This document shows, piece by piece, positions 44,477 to 52,366 of a stretch of 64,000 nt of DNA. The stretch's first letter is position 1. Each line of letters opens with the position of its first letter. A program made the position numbers and the translations under genes. A model generated the notes under the pieces. It did not search any database. It was not told the origin of the DNA and was given only the letters and a program-made list of their open reading frames with translations. The stretch comes from Palsa-892 sp963751615 (lineage in GTDB: Bacteria; Pseudomonadota; Alphaproteobacteria; Rhizobiales; Xanthobacteraceae): positions 1,116,001 through 1,180,000 of the forward strand of contig CAVVVG010000005.1 in the NCBI GenBank assembly GCA_963751615.1. The letters run 5' to 3'.

Positions 44477-45085
44477 TCAGCTTTTGTTGAAGTTTACCTT
44501 CGGCGTACGCATCTGCTCTTCGGAGACGGTAAATGTCTCCATCAGCTTATTGCTTCGATAGAGTAACGTCGCCCAAATGATGCCGGGGAAGGTACGCAGT
44601 TCCGTATTGTAGAGCCTGACTGCCTCGATGTAATCGCGGCGCGCGACCGCGATGCGATTTTCGGTGCCTTCCAGTTGCGACTGCAACGCAAGGAAGTTCT
44701 GATTGGATTTCAAATCCGGGTAACGCTCCTGGATCGCGAGCAGCCGGCCGAGAACGCCGGAAAGCTGTGCTTGCGCATCCTGGAATCGCTTGAATGCTTC
44801 CGGATCAGTAATGGTCGATGCATCGACTTTGACTTGCGTCGCTTTCGCGCGCGCCTCGGTGACTTGCGTGAAAACATCGCGCTCTTGCTGCGCGTAACCT
44901 TTTACAGTTTCGACAAGATTGGGAATGAGATCGGCGCGCCGTTGATACTGATTGAGCACCTCGCTCCAGGATGCTTTCGCGCGTTCCTCCTGCGTCGGGA
45001 TCGTATTGATGCCGCATCCCGCAAGCTGAAGTCCAACAATCAACGCCGCAAAAACCGCGGTAAAACGCCTGAATAACACAAACAT
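44477..45085 (-). CDS. LemA-family lipoprotein
   Basis: A 202-residue protein with a lipoprotein signal (LIVGLQLAGCG, Cys near residue 24) and a LemA helical domain containing NQYQRRADLIPNLVETVKGYA, a motif seen in almost all LemA proteins, and ARRDYIEAVRLYNTELRTFPG. LemA is usually encoded with TPM-domain proteins, as here, and may form a membrane-associated complex with them. ATG 45085 has GGGGGAGA 6 bases upstream, so I prefer it to the longer frame starting at 45166. Confidence 0.92.
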   Translation of the reverse strand: MFVLFRRFTAVFAALIVGLQLAGCGINTIPTQEERAKASWSEVLNQYQRRADLIPNLVETVKGYAQQERDVFTQVTEARAKATQVKVDASTITDPEAFKRFQDAQAQLSGVLGRLLAIQERYPDLKSNQNFLALQSQLEGTENRIAVARRDYIEAVRLYNTELRTFPGIIWATLLYRSNKLMETFTVSEEQMRTPKVNFNKS

Positions 45086-45398
45086 TGAATCTCCCCCTGA
45101 ACCCGACTGTTTCGCCTCTATCACACCTCTCCGGGAATTACAGGAGCGACGAGCTACGGGAATCAATCGAATGCCCGCCCGAACTATCTACTTGAAATCA
45201 TAAGAAATTATACGATAAAGGCGAATTGCAGCCTCGCCTGACGTCGCTGCCATGGTAGACATAAGCTGTAACAGAATTTGCATCATCTTCATCCAAAGGT
45301 TCCAGCCTACCTAATTGCAAGAATATGATAGCCAAAGACAAAACACGGGCGTAAGCCCAGCGCCGATTTAAGGTTGAAATAATTAGACGGAGAAGGCT
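45086..45398. other. Intergenic region between lemA and the oxidoreductase operon
   Basis: A 313-base gap between divergent transcription units. It presumably holds both promoters, but I see no recognisable binding site, hairpin or gene. A minus-strand open frame (45198-45761) reaches into it but mostly lies antisense to the GltD-like gene. Confidence 0.55.
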
Positions 45399-47264
45399 AT
45401 GCGCACCGGCGCTGTGCTTGAGCCAAACGATCAGGATGCATCCGAAGCCGCCCGTGAACGTGGAACCGGTGTGCCCCCCACCGATATCCGCGATCCGAAT
45501 TATTTTCACAAGGTTGTTGATTGCCAATGGGCTTGCCCGGCGCACACGGCTGTCCCCGAATATATCCGCCTGATCGCCGCAGGACGTTACACAGACGCGT
45601 ACATGGTCAATTGGAAATCGAATGTCTTTCCCGGAATTCTTGGGCGCACATGCGATCGTCCCTGCGAGCCTGCCTGCCGACGCGGCCGCGTCGAGCCTGA
45701 TCCCGTTGCCATTTGCCGTTTGAAGCGTGTTGCTGCCGACAACAAGGAGGACATTCGCCAATTCTTGCCGCCACGCGCGAAGGAAAAAAATGGCAAGCGC
45801 GTTGCTCTAATTGGTGGAGGTCCCGCCTCGCTCACCGTTGCACGCGATCTCGCGCCACTCGGTTATGAATGTGTCGTGTTTGATCAGGACCCGCAGGCCG
45901 GCGGCATGATGCGTACGCAAATTCCAAAATTTCGCTTGCCCGATTCAGTAATTGATGAGGAATGCAATTACATCCTCGATCTCGGCATCGAGTTCCGTGG
46001 CGCCAATCGTATCGAAAGCATGAAGGCGGTACTCGCCGAGAATTTCGACGCTATTTTTGTCGGCTGCGGCGCGCCCCGCGGACGCGACCTTGAAATCCCT
46101 GGCCGTAAAGAAGCCTTCAAGAACATCCAGATTGGTATTGATTGGCTCTCTAGCGTATCCTTCGGCCACATCGACAAGATTGGAAAGCGCGTCATCGTAC
46201 TCGGTGGTGGCAACACTGCGATGGACTGTTGCCGTTCCTCGCGCCGCCTTGGGGGCGAAGACGTAAAGGTCATTGTGCGTTCGGGCTTCGAAGAAATGAA
46301 GGCATCGCCCTGGGAAAAAGAAGACGCAATGCACGAGGGCATTCCGATCTTCAATTATCTTGTGCCGAAGGAGTTTACACATAAGAACGGAAAGCTCACT
46401 GGCGTCACCTTTGAGAAAGTAAAAGCCGTGCGTGACGATAATGGTCGCCGCAATCTCATTCCTACCGGCGAGCCGCACGAGCATTTTCCCTGCGACGACG
46501 TACTTGTCGCGGTCGGTCAGGAAAATGCATTTCCTTGGATCGAAAAAGACGCCGGCATCGAATTCGATCGCTTGGGCTTGCCGAAAATTGACAAAGTAAC
46601 ATTCCAGTCAACTAATCCAAAAGTATTTTTTGGCGGCGATGCCGCCTTTGGCCCGAAGAACATCATTTGGGCAGTGGCCCATGGGCACGAAGCAGCAGTT
46701 TCGATCGATAAGTTCTGCCGCGGCGAGAAAATCACAGAACGTCTGCCACCGATGGTCAATCTCGTGAGCCAAAAGATGGGCATCCACGAGTGGAGCTACG
46801 ATAACGACCCGTCGCTGGACAAGCGCCTTAAGGTTCCGTTGCGCGATCAGGCGATCGCCCTAAAAGATATTCGTGCCGAAGTCGAACTCGGGTTCGACCG
46901 CGCGCTCGGCTTCAAGGAGGCGCAGCGCTGCTTAAACTGCGACGTGCAGACCGTATTCACACGTGATCTCTGCATCGAATGCGATGCCTGTGTGGATATT
47001 TGCCCAATGGACTGCATCACATTTACGCCAAATGCGCCGGAAGCTGCGCTGCGGAAGCATCTGTCCGCACCCGCTGAAAATTTGACGCAAGACCTTTATG
47101 TATCGCCACCACTTAAGACCAAGCGTGTGATGGTGAAAGATGAAGACGTATGCCTGCATTGCGGACTCTGTGCCGAGCGCTGCCCTACGGGCGCGTGGGA
47201 TATGCAGAAATTTCTGCTTGAAATTGCGCATGCGAACGGAGGCAAAACGTGCCAAGCCGTTTAG
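45399..47264 (+). CDS. GltD-like FAD/NAD(P) oxidoreductase with C-terminal 2x[4Fe-4S] domain
   Basis: A 621-residue electron-transfer protein. The N-terminal part has the glutamate-synthase-small-subunit Fe-S motifs (CQWACPAHTAVPEY, then CDRPCEPACRRG). The flavoprotein core has LIGGGPASLTVA at about 138-150, the NAD(P) motif VLGGGNTAMDCCRSS and a late GGDAAFGPKNII. The C-terminus holds two ferredoxin clusters, CIECDACVDICP (about 525-536) and CLHCGLCAERCP (about 585-596). It is directly followed, with a 16-base overlap, by the alpha and beta subunits of a 2-oxoacid:ferredoxin oxidoreductase, so it probably passes electrons between NAD(P)(H) and that enzyme. Glutamate synthase itself is not encoded here. 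GGAGAAGG precedes the ATG. Confidence 0.88.
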   Translation: MRTGAVLEPNDQDASEAARERGTGVPPTDIRDPNYFHKVVDCQWACPAHTAVPEYIRLIAAGRYTDAYMVNWKSNVFPGILGRTCDRPCEPACRRGRVEPDPVAICRLKRVAADNKEDIRQFLPPRAKEKNGKRVALIGGGPASLTVARDLAPLGYECVVFDQDPQAGGMMRTQIPKFRLPDSVIDEECNYILDLGIEFRGANRIESMKAVLAENFDAIFVGCGAPRGRDLEIPGRKEAFKNIQIGIDWLSSVSFGHIDKIGKRVIVLGGGNTAMDCCRSSRRLGGEDVKVIVRSGFEEMKASPWEKEDAMHEGIPIFNYLVPKEFTHKNGKLTGVTFEKVKAVRDDNGRRNLIPTGEPHEHFPCDDVLVAVGQENAFPWIEKDAGIEFDRLGLPKIDKVTFQSTNPKVFFGGDAAFGPKNIIWAVAHGHEAAVSIDKFCRGEKITERLPPMVNLVSQKMGIHEWSYDNDPSLDKRLKVPLRDQAIALKDIRAEVELGFDRALGFKEAQRCLNCDVQTVFTRDLCIECDACVDICPMDCITFTPNAPEAALRKHLSAPAENLTQDLYVSPPLKTKRVMVKDEDVCLHCGLCAERCPTGAWDMQKFLLEIAHANGGKTCQAV

Positions 47265-49087
47265 AGCGCACGAACGATTTCGTCGTGCTATTCGCTAACG
47301 TGAATGGTTCCGGCTCCGCGAGCGCGAACCGAATTTTCACGCGTTCGATGATCCGCATGGGAATCCCCGTCGGTTCTCGCAATATCTTTCCGTCGAACAT
47401 TCAGGGTCTGCCGACCTGGTATGAAGTTCGCGTTTCGGAGAAAGGACATCTCGGCCGCCGTGGCGGCGTCGATCTCATGGTCGCGATGAATCCGCAGACC
47501 TGGGACAAAGACGTAAAATCGATCGATCCCGGCGGTTACCTTTTTTACGATTCCTCTAAGCCACTACCTCACTCGAAACTTCGCGATGACATCAACATTG
47601 TCGGCATGCCGCTCACCGAAATTTGCAACAAGCAGTATTCCGACCCGCGCCAACGGCAGTTGTTTAAGAACATCTTGTACGTCGGGGCACTTTCATCGCT
47701 GCTGGGTATCGAATCCCAGGTCGTCGAAACGCTCATTAGCGAACTCTACAAAGGAAAAGACAAGCTCATTGCGCCTAATCTACAGGCCTTCCGTATCGGC
47801 CGCGATTATGCCGAGAAAAATCTGAAAGACGCGATTGGACTTAAGGTAAGGCGCACGGATCGTGTCGGCAATAAAATCCTGATTGAAGGAAACGAGGCGG
47901 CAGCTCTCGGGGCTGTTTATGGCGGCGCCACGGTCGCGGCCTGGTATCCGATCACACCCTCAACTTCGCTCGCCGAATCCTTTCAGCGTTATTGCAGCCG
48001 TTATCGGGTTGATGCCGACGGCAAGAATAAATTCGCAATCATTCAGGCCGAGGACGAACTGGCTTCGATCGGCATTGTCATCGGCGCCGCCTGGAATGGC
48101 GCACGCGCCTTCACGGCGACTTCGGGACCTGGCATTTCGCTGATGCAAGAATTCATCGGGCTTTCCTATTTTGCCGAGATTCCAGCTGTTATCTTCGATG
48201 TTCAGCGCGGAGGGCCCTCCACAGGAATGCCGACACGCACACAACAATCCGATCTTCTGGCGTGCGCATATGCGTCGCATGGCGACACACGCCATGTTCT
48301 TCTGTTCCCGGAGGACCCGCGCGAATGCTTCGAATTCGCTGCGAAGGCCTTCGATCTTGCAGACCAGCTGCAGACAACGATCTTCGTCATGCTCGATCTC
48401 GACATCGGCATGAACGACTGGCTCGTGAAGCCTTTCGCCTGGGACGATCGGCAAAAGTTCGACCGTGGGAAGGTGATGAAATTCCAAGATCTGGAAACCG
48501 GCAGGGATTTTGGCCGCTATCTTGACGTTGACGGCGACGGCATTCCGTTCCGTACCTATCCCGGCACGCATCCGACGAAGGGTTCTTACTTCACGCGCGG
48601 AACCTCGCGTGATCGGTATGCACGCTATAGCGAAGAGGGCGCTGTCTATATCGACAACATGCAGCGGCTTCTAAGGAAATTCGAGACCGCAAAGAAATTA
48701 ATCCCCGCACCGATTAGGCGCAATGCTCGCGAGACAACGAAATTTGGCGTCATTTATTTTGGTTCGACCTCCGTCGCGATGGATGAGGCAATTGGCGCTC
48801 TGGAAAAAACCGGCGTGCATCTCGATACACTCCGGGTTCGCGCCTACCCATTCACTGATGAAGTGCTCGATTTCATCCGCGATCATGAGCGCATCTTCCT
48901 CGTCGAGCAAAACCGTGATGCGCAGATGCGCACGCTACTGCTCGAAATCGGCCGCATTGATCCCGCCAAGATCGTACCGGTGTTGCATTACGATGGGACA
49001 CCGATCACAGCAAATTTCATCGTTAGTGATATCGCGCGGCGAATGCAGGAATTCGGCCGCGCCGCCATTCGTGTGGTGGCCTCATGA
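47249..49087 (+). CDS. 2-oxoacid:ferredoxin oxidoreductase, gamma-alpha fused subunit (KorA-like)
   Basis: A 612-residue subunit with an N-terminal gamma domain (about 10-190, NDFVVLFANVNGSGSASANRIF) fused to the alpha domain from about 205. The alpha domain has AAWYPITPSTSLAE near residue 232, IQAEDELASIGIVIGAAWNGAR, TATSGPGISLMQEFIGL and FDVQRGGPSTGMPTRTQQSDL, all typical of KorA proteins for 2-oxoglutarate and relatives. With the beta subunit it decarboxylates a 2-oxoacid to acyl-CoA with ferredoxin-level electrons. The gene overlaps the GltD-like gene by 16 bases and korB-like by 4, so all three are tightly coupled. Confidence 0.93.
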   Translation: MPSRLERTNDFVVLFANVNGSGSASANRIFTRSMIRMGIPVGSRNIFPSNIQGLPTWYEVRVSEKGHLGRRGGVDLMVAMNPQTWDKDVKSIDPGGYLFYDSSKPLPHSKLRDDINIVGMPLTEICNKQYSDPRQRQLFKNILYVGALSSLLGIESQVVETLISELYKGKDKLIAPNLQAFRIGRDYAEKNLKDAIGLKVRRTDRVGNKILIEGNEAAALGAVYGGATVAAWYPITPSTSLAESFQRYCSRYRVDADGKNKFAIIQAEDELASIGIVIGAAWNGARAFTATSGPGISLMQEFIGLSYFAEIPAVIFDVQRGGPSTGMPTRTQQSDLLACAYASHGDTRHVLLFPEDPRECFEFAAKAFDLADQLQTTIFVMLDLDIGMNDWLVKPFAWDDRQKFDRGKVMKFQDLETGRDFGRYLDVDGDGIPFRTYPGTHPTKGSYFTRGTSRDRYARYSEEGAVYIDNMQRLLRKFETAKKLIPAPIRRNARETTKFGVIYFGSTSVAMDEAIGALEKTGVHLDTLRVRAYPFTDEVLDFIRDHERIFLVEQNRDAQMRTLLLEIGRIDPAKIVPVLHYDGTPITANFIVSDIARRMQEFGRAAIRVVAS

Positions 49088-50139
49088 CCTATATCGCAAA
49101 GCCCAAATTGCACCATCCGAAGCTCGCCCCGAATGCACTCGGCTTCACGCACCGCGACTACGAAGGAAAAGTATCGACATTATGCGCTGGCTGCGGCCAC
49201 GATTCGATCAGCGCTGCGCTGATTCATGCATTCTACGAACTCAGCATCGAGCCCCACCGCGTGGCCAAGTTGTCCGGCATCGGCTGTTCGTCAAAGACGC
49301 CCGATTATTTCCTGGGTCAAAGTCACGGATTCAATTCGGTTCACGGCCGCATGCCATCGGTTTTGACCGGCGCCAATCTCGCGAACCACGACCTGATCTA
49401 TCTCGGGGTTTCCGGCGACGGCGATTCCGCTTCGATTGGTCTTGGGCAATTCGCGCATTGCCTCCGCCGCGGCGTCAACATGACCTACATTGTCGAAAAC
49501 AACGGAGTATATGGACTGACCAAGGGCCAGTTCTCCGCTACCGCCGACAAAGGTTCGAAGAGCAAAAAAGGCGCCAGCAATCACGACGCGCCGATCGATC
49601 TCGTCGGAGTGGCGCTTCTGATGGGCGCAAGTTTCGTTGGTCGCAGCTTTTCCGGCGATAAGACGCAACTAGTCGAATTGATCAAGGGCGCGATCGCCCA
49701 TCGCGGCGCCGCCTTTATCGATTGCATCAGCCCGTGCGTTGCCTTTAACAATCATGCTGGCTCGACCAAGAGCTTTGATTACGTGCGCGAGCACAATGAG
49801 ACAGTGAATGCGATTGAATTCATCGACGGCAAACCCGAGATCAAGGCGGACTACGATCCTGGTTCGGTCATCACTGTGCGCCAGCATGATGGCTCGCTAC
49901 TACGGCTGCGGAAATTGGCGGCCGATTACGATCCGACTGATCGCAACGCCGCGCTTTCGTTCCTGCACCGCCAGCAGGCCGCGGGCGAAATCGTCACCGG
50001 TCTCTTATATGTCGAGCCCAATTCCGAAGATCTCGCCAAACGTGTGAGCCTCGCGAAAACGCCACTCAACCAGCTTGGCGAAGCCGAGCTTTGCCCCGGC
50101 TCCGCAATTCTCGAAAAAATAAATGCCGAGCTACGTTGA
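49084..50139 (+). CDS. 2-oxoacid:ferredoxin oxidoreductase, beta subunit (KorB-like)
   Basis: A 351-residue TPP-dependent subunit. It has the Fe-S cysteines CAGCGHD (residues 34-37), GIGCSSKTP and CISPCVAFNN, and the TPP motif GDGDSASIGLGQ followed by VENNGVYGLTKGQ. The start overlaps the alpha gene (ATGA). The substrate is probably 2-oxoglutarate, since YFLGQSHGFNSVHGR and the alpha subunit resemble KorAB, but other 2-oxoacids cannot be excluded. Downstream begins the tRNA-Gly-flanked segment. Confidence 0.93.
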   Translation: MTYIAKPKLHHPKLAPNALGFTHRDYEGKVSTLCAGCGHDSISAALIHAFYELSIEPHRVAKLSGIGCSSKTPDYFLGQSHGFNSVHGRMPSVLTGANLANHDLIYLGVSGDGDSASIGLGQFAHCLRRGVNMTYIVENNGVYGLTKGQFSATADKGSKSKKGASNHDAPIDLVGVALLMGASFVGRSFSGDKTQLVELIKGAIAHRGAAFIDCISPCVAFNNHAGSTKSFDYVREHNETVNAIEFIDGKPEIKADYDPGSVITVRQHDGSLLRLRKLAADYDPTDRNAALSFLHRQQAAGEIVTGLLYVEPNSEDLAKRVSLAKTPLNQLGEAELCPGSAILEKINAELR

Positions 50140-50172
50140 GCCCAGCGGCCATATTGATGGGTTGAGAAAAAT

Positions 50173-50189
50173 TTGGAGCGGGCGAAGGG
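50173..50189 (-). repeat. Partial copy of tRNA-Gly(GCC) 3' end, candidate distal attachment site
   Basis: The 17 bases TTGGAGCGGGCGAAGGG match 51544-51560, i.e. the CCA, acceptor 3' strand and first T-stem bases of the intact tRNA-Gly plus one flanking base. They are in the same orientation and on the tRNA's 3' side, 1371 bases away, as expected for an att repeat. The copy lies only 34 bases after the KorB-like gene. Confidence 0.75.
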
Positions 50190-50218
50190 CCAACGCAATC
50201 TATCCATTTGCAGCCGCG

Positions 50219-50230
50219 ATGTCCGCTTTG
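50219..50230. repeat. Half copy of the TCCGCTTT palindrome family
   Basis: ATGTCCGCTTTG matches the left arm of the perfect palindrome at 50704-50731; the right arm is absent. It lies close to the distal tRNA-Gly repeat. Confidence 0.55.
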
Positions 50231-50258
50231 TGCTGCAGATGGGGCCTATTGATACTGC

Positions 50259-50615
50259 CTATTTGCGTTTGCGACGACGCGGTTTGGCCCCTGACTTTTT
50301 ACGACGTCGCTTCGGTGCTCCTGGTAACTTGACCACCAAATGGCCCGACACAGGATCGGTCACTCCGAGCCCGCCGCCCAAGTCCTCGAGATCGTTACGG
50401 ATCATGTCGAGGGTCGCAATCATTTCTGGCCGCGCCTCAACCATCTTTTGAAGGCTTGTCCACTCACCGATGATGCAATAGTCGCGCTGGCCGGTCTTGA
50501 CTAAGACGCCACCACGAAACCCACTCCACCTAACATTCCGACCGCGATGGGCCGCGATGAAATGTTCCTCCTGGCCTGGTTTGACGCGAAATCGCACAAT
50601 GTTGAAAGCTTTCAT
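50259..50615 (-). CDS. ABM-like (dimeric alpha/beta barrel) small protein with polybasic tail
   Basis: A 118-residue protein. Residues 1-90 look like an antibiotic-biosynthesis-monooxygenase/dimeric alpha-beta barrel domain (FNIVRFRVKPGQEEHFIAAHRG at the start, a central DYCIIGEWTSLQKMVEARPEM). The last 20 residues are strongly basic (KRRRKKSGAKPRRRKRK), which is unusual for this fold and might bind nucleic acid or be a degraded end. It is the first gene of the tRNA-Gly-flanked segment; its role is unknown. Confidence 0.78.
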   Translation of the reverse strand: MKAFNIVRFRVKPGQEEHFIAAHRGRNVRWSGFRGGVLVKTGQRDYCIIGEWTSLQKMVEARPEMIATLDMIRNDLEDLGGGLGVTDPVSGHLVVKLPGAPKRRRKKSGAKPRRRKRK

Positions 50616-50703
50616 GATACCCTCCCGAAAATACGCCCATTAAGGCTGTGCCAGTTTTTAATCGCGGACAAGAGCTTTTTGTTTAATCAGCATGTCTCCG
50701 CAG

Positions 50704-50731
50704 ATGTCCGCTTTGGGTTAAAAGCGGACAT
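50704..50731. repeat. Perfect palindrome ATGTCCGCTTT-N6-AAAGCGGACAT
   Basis: Eleven-base arms are exact inverted copies around GGGTTA. Three related, worn copies are nearby (50219, 50798, 51396), all within the tRNA-Gly segment and none elsewhere in this window. From memory, sequences like it are frequent between genes in Bradyrhizobium and relatives, so it may be a REP-like dispersed element. Confidence 0.85.
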
Positions 50732-50797
50732 GACATCGTTTATATTTGATGTCTACGTTACCCCCGAAGGCGGCCATTGATCGGCGGCTCTGCCAAT

Positions 50798-50823
50798 TCC
50801 GCTTTATGTCAAATCCGGACATG
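50798..50823. repeat. Worn copy of the TCCGCTTT palindrome
   Basis: TTCCGCTTTATGTCAAATCC followed by GGACAT keeps both arms with one inserted or changed base on each side of a GTC-containing loop. Confidence 0.65.
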
Positions 50824-50966
50824 CCGACCAACTCGGTTCCCGAATGATACCAACCATGCCGGTCGCGCGGAATTGAGACAGTTTGCTCGAGATGCAGATT
50901 AAGGCCTGGCAGCTGCTGCGCACCTGGCATAGCCTTGGTTGGCAATGAATGAGGTAGGAGCCAATA

Positions 50967-51389
50967 ATGACGCACAAGGGCGAATGTTTCTGCGGGACTG
51001 TTCAGATAGAGGTCTCGGGAGAACCTGAAGGCATGGGGTATTGTCATTGCCGATCTTGCCGTTCGTGGTCAGGTGGACCTGTCAACGCTTTTACGCTTTG
51101 GAAACCTGATGCCGTGCGGATCACAGCCGGCGCTGAACATATTGGCATGTTCCAGAAGACGGCCGTGAGCCAGCGGCAATACTGCAAGAAATGCGGAGGC
51201 CATCTGATGACCAATCACCCTCCGCTGGGATTGATCGACGTATTTGCGGCTACACTGCCTACGCTGAAGTTTAGCCCGGGCGTCCATATCAACTACGCTG
51301 AGACCGTCCTGCCGATGCGGGACGGTCTCCCCAAGCTGAAAGATTTTCCCTCTGAGTTCGGCGGATCGGGAGAGAAGATAGCGGAGTAG
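50967..51389 (+). CDS. GFA-family zinc protein (glutathione-dependent formaldehyde-activating enzyme-like)
   Basis: A 140-residue GFA-domain protein with the zinc-binding cysteines in the normal pattern: Cys7 and Cys9 (GECFCGTV), Cys26, Cys28 and Cys31 (YCHCRSC), and Cys72 and Cys75 (YCKKCGGH). The founding member speeds S-hydroxymethylglutathione formation from formaldehyde, but most paralogues are uncharacterised. AGGAG precedes the ATG. It is the second gene of the tRNA-Gly-flanked segment. Confidence 0.9.
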   Translation: MTHKGECFCGTVQIEVSGEPEGMGYCHCRSCRSWSGGPVNAFTLWKPDAVRITAGAEHIGMFQKTAVSQRQYCKKCGGHLMTNHPPLGLIDVFAATLPTLKFSPGVHINYAETVLPMRDGLPKLKDFPSEFGGSGEKIAE

Positions 51390-51395
51390 CACCAG

Positions 51396-51424
51396 GTCTG
51401 CTTTGGGTCAAAAACGGAAATGAC
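51396..51424. repeat. Worn copy of the TCCGCTTT palindrome
   Basis: GTCTGCTTTGGGTCAAAAAC then GGAAATGAC keeps the loop GGGTCA and both arms with single changes. It lies just after the GFA gene and about 120 bases before the intact tRNA-Gly, so one copy is near each end of the segment. Confidence 0.7.
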
Positions 51425-51544
51425 GTTCTCTCATTATAATGTCTGCTCTTACCCTAAAAGCCTTCGCCCATGCTTCCCTTAAACGGAAGCGAACAGGTGC
51501 CGCGCCACGCGCATTAAGCAAGCTTATTATTGCTCGAAAGAAAT

Positions 51545-51619
<75 letters not shown>

Positions 51620-51754
51620 ATCCATCGGCTTTTGAGAAAAAGCCGCTGCAGAGAACGGTTCTATGCCAAAAGGATCTGATGAATGCAACCTTTGCGGCTA
51701 ACACACTGAAACGCGCCTAGAAAAGCCGCTATCTTTTTGCCGCCACAAATCGCC

Positions 51755-52261
51755 ATGTCCGCCACGCCTGACGAACTGTTCGCATTCCTCGATCGGCTCG
51801 GAATCGTCTACACCACGGTCACTCATCCCCCGCTCTTCAGCGTGGAAGAGTCTCGGCATCTGCGCGGCAAAATTTCCGGCGCGCATACCAAAAATCTTTT
51901 TCTCACTGATCGGAAACGAAATCTTTTCCTCCTCATTACAGAGGAGAACGCTTTCATCGAGCTGAAACGGCTGCACAAAATTTTAGGTGCATCCGGCAGG
52001 CTGTCGTTTGGCAGAGCAGAGTCCTTGCGCGCAGCTCTTGGCGTGGAGCCTGGCTCGGTTACACCCTTTTCCGTCTTGAACGATAAGGAAAATCGCGTGA
52101 CGGTCATAATTGACCGCGCGCTACTGGTTCACGATTCGCTCAATTTTCACCCCCTTCGGAACACGATGACGACGCGGCTGTTCCGGGCAGACCTGCTGCG
52201 TTTTCTCGACGCGACCGATCATAGGCCGCAAATAATCGATATTTCCCAAGGCATCGATTAG
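51755..52261 (+). CDS. ProX/YbaK-type Ala-tRNA(Pro) deacylase-like protein
   Basis: A 168-residue single-domain protein of the prolyl-tRNA synthetase editing (INS/YbaK) fold. Features are the N-terminal DELFAFLDRLGIVYTTVTHPPLFSVEES, KNLFLTDRKRNLFLLI with the Lys important for editing, GVEPGSVTPFSVLND and LNFHPLRNTMTT. Such free-standing ProXp-ala enzymes hydrolyse Ala mischarged on tRNA-Pro. The frame is open from 51737; ATG 51755 gives the usual N-terminus. It is the first core gene after the tRNA-Gly segment. Confidence 0.92.
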   Translation: MSATPDELFAFLDRLGIVYTTVTHPPLFSVEESRHLRGKISGAHTKNLFLTDRKRNLFLLITEENAFIELKRLHKILGASGRLSFGRAESLRAALGVEPGSVTPFSVLNDKENRVTVIIDRALLVHDSLNFHPLRNTMTTRLFRADLLRFLDATDHRPQIIDISQGID

Positions 52262-52366
52262 AATAACGGCCCGTATAGTGGCCGGTGCGATTGCATTCCA
52301 CCTGAAATGCTCCCATTTATTCGCCAAAGAAGCCCTTTCTGGCGCAATTGCCTTGGGAGAAGACTG

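Larger units (their letters stand above)
50616..50966. other. Intergenic region with two palindromic repeats
   Basis: These 351 bases separate the divergent ABM-like and GFA genes. They hold the perfect palindrome at 50704-50731 and a worn copy at 50798-50823 and no convincing gene. The two promoters should be here. Confidence 0.65.

Noticed and set aside
45198..45761. 187-codon minus-strand frame near the start of the GltD-like gene
   Set aside because: Mostly antisense to a clearly real gene and without motif or good ribosome-binding site.
50704..50731. The perfect palindrome as a Rho-independent terminator
   Set aside because: No T run follows on either strand, the flanking genes diverge from this gap so neither ends here, and related copies are nearby, which better fits a dispersed repeat.
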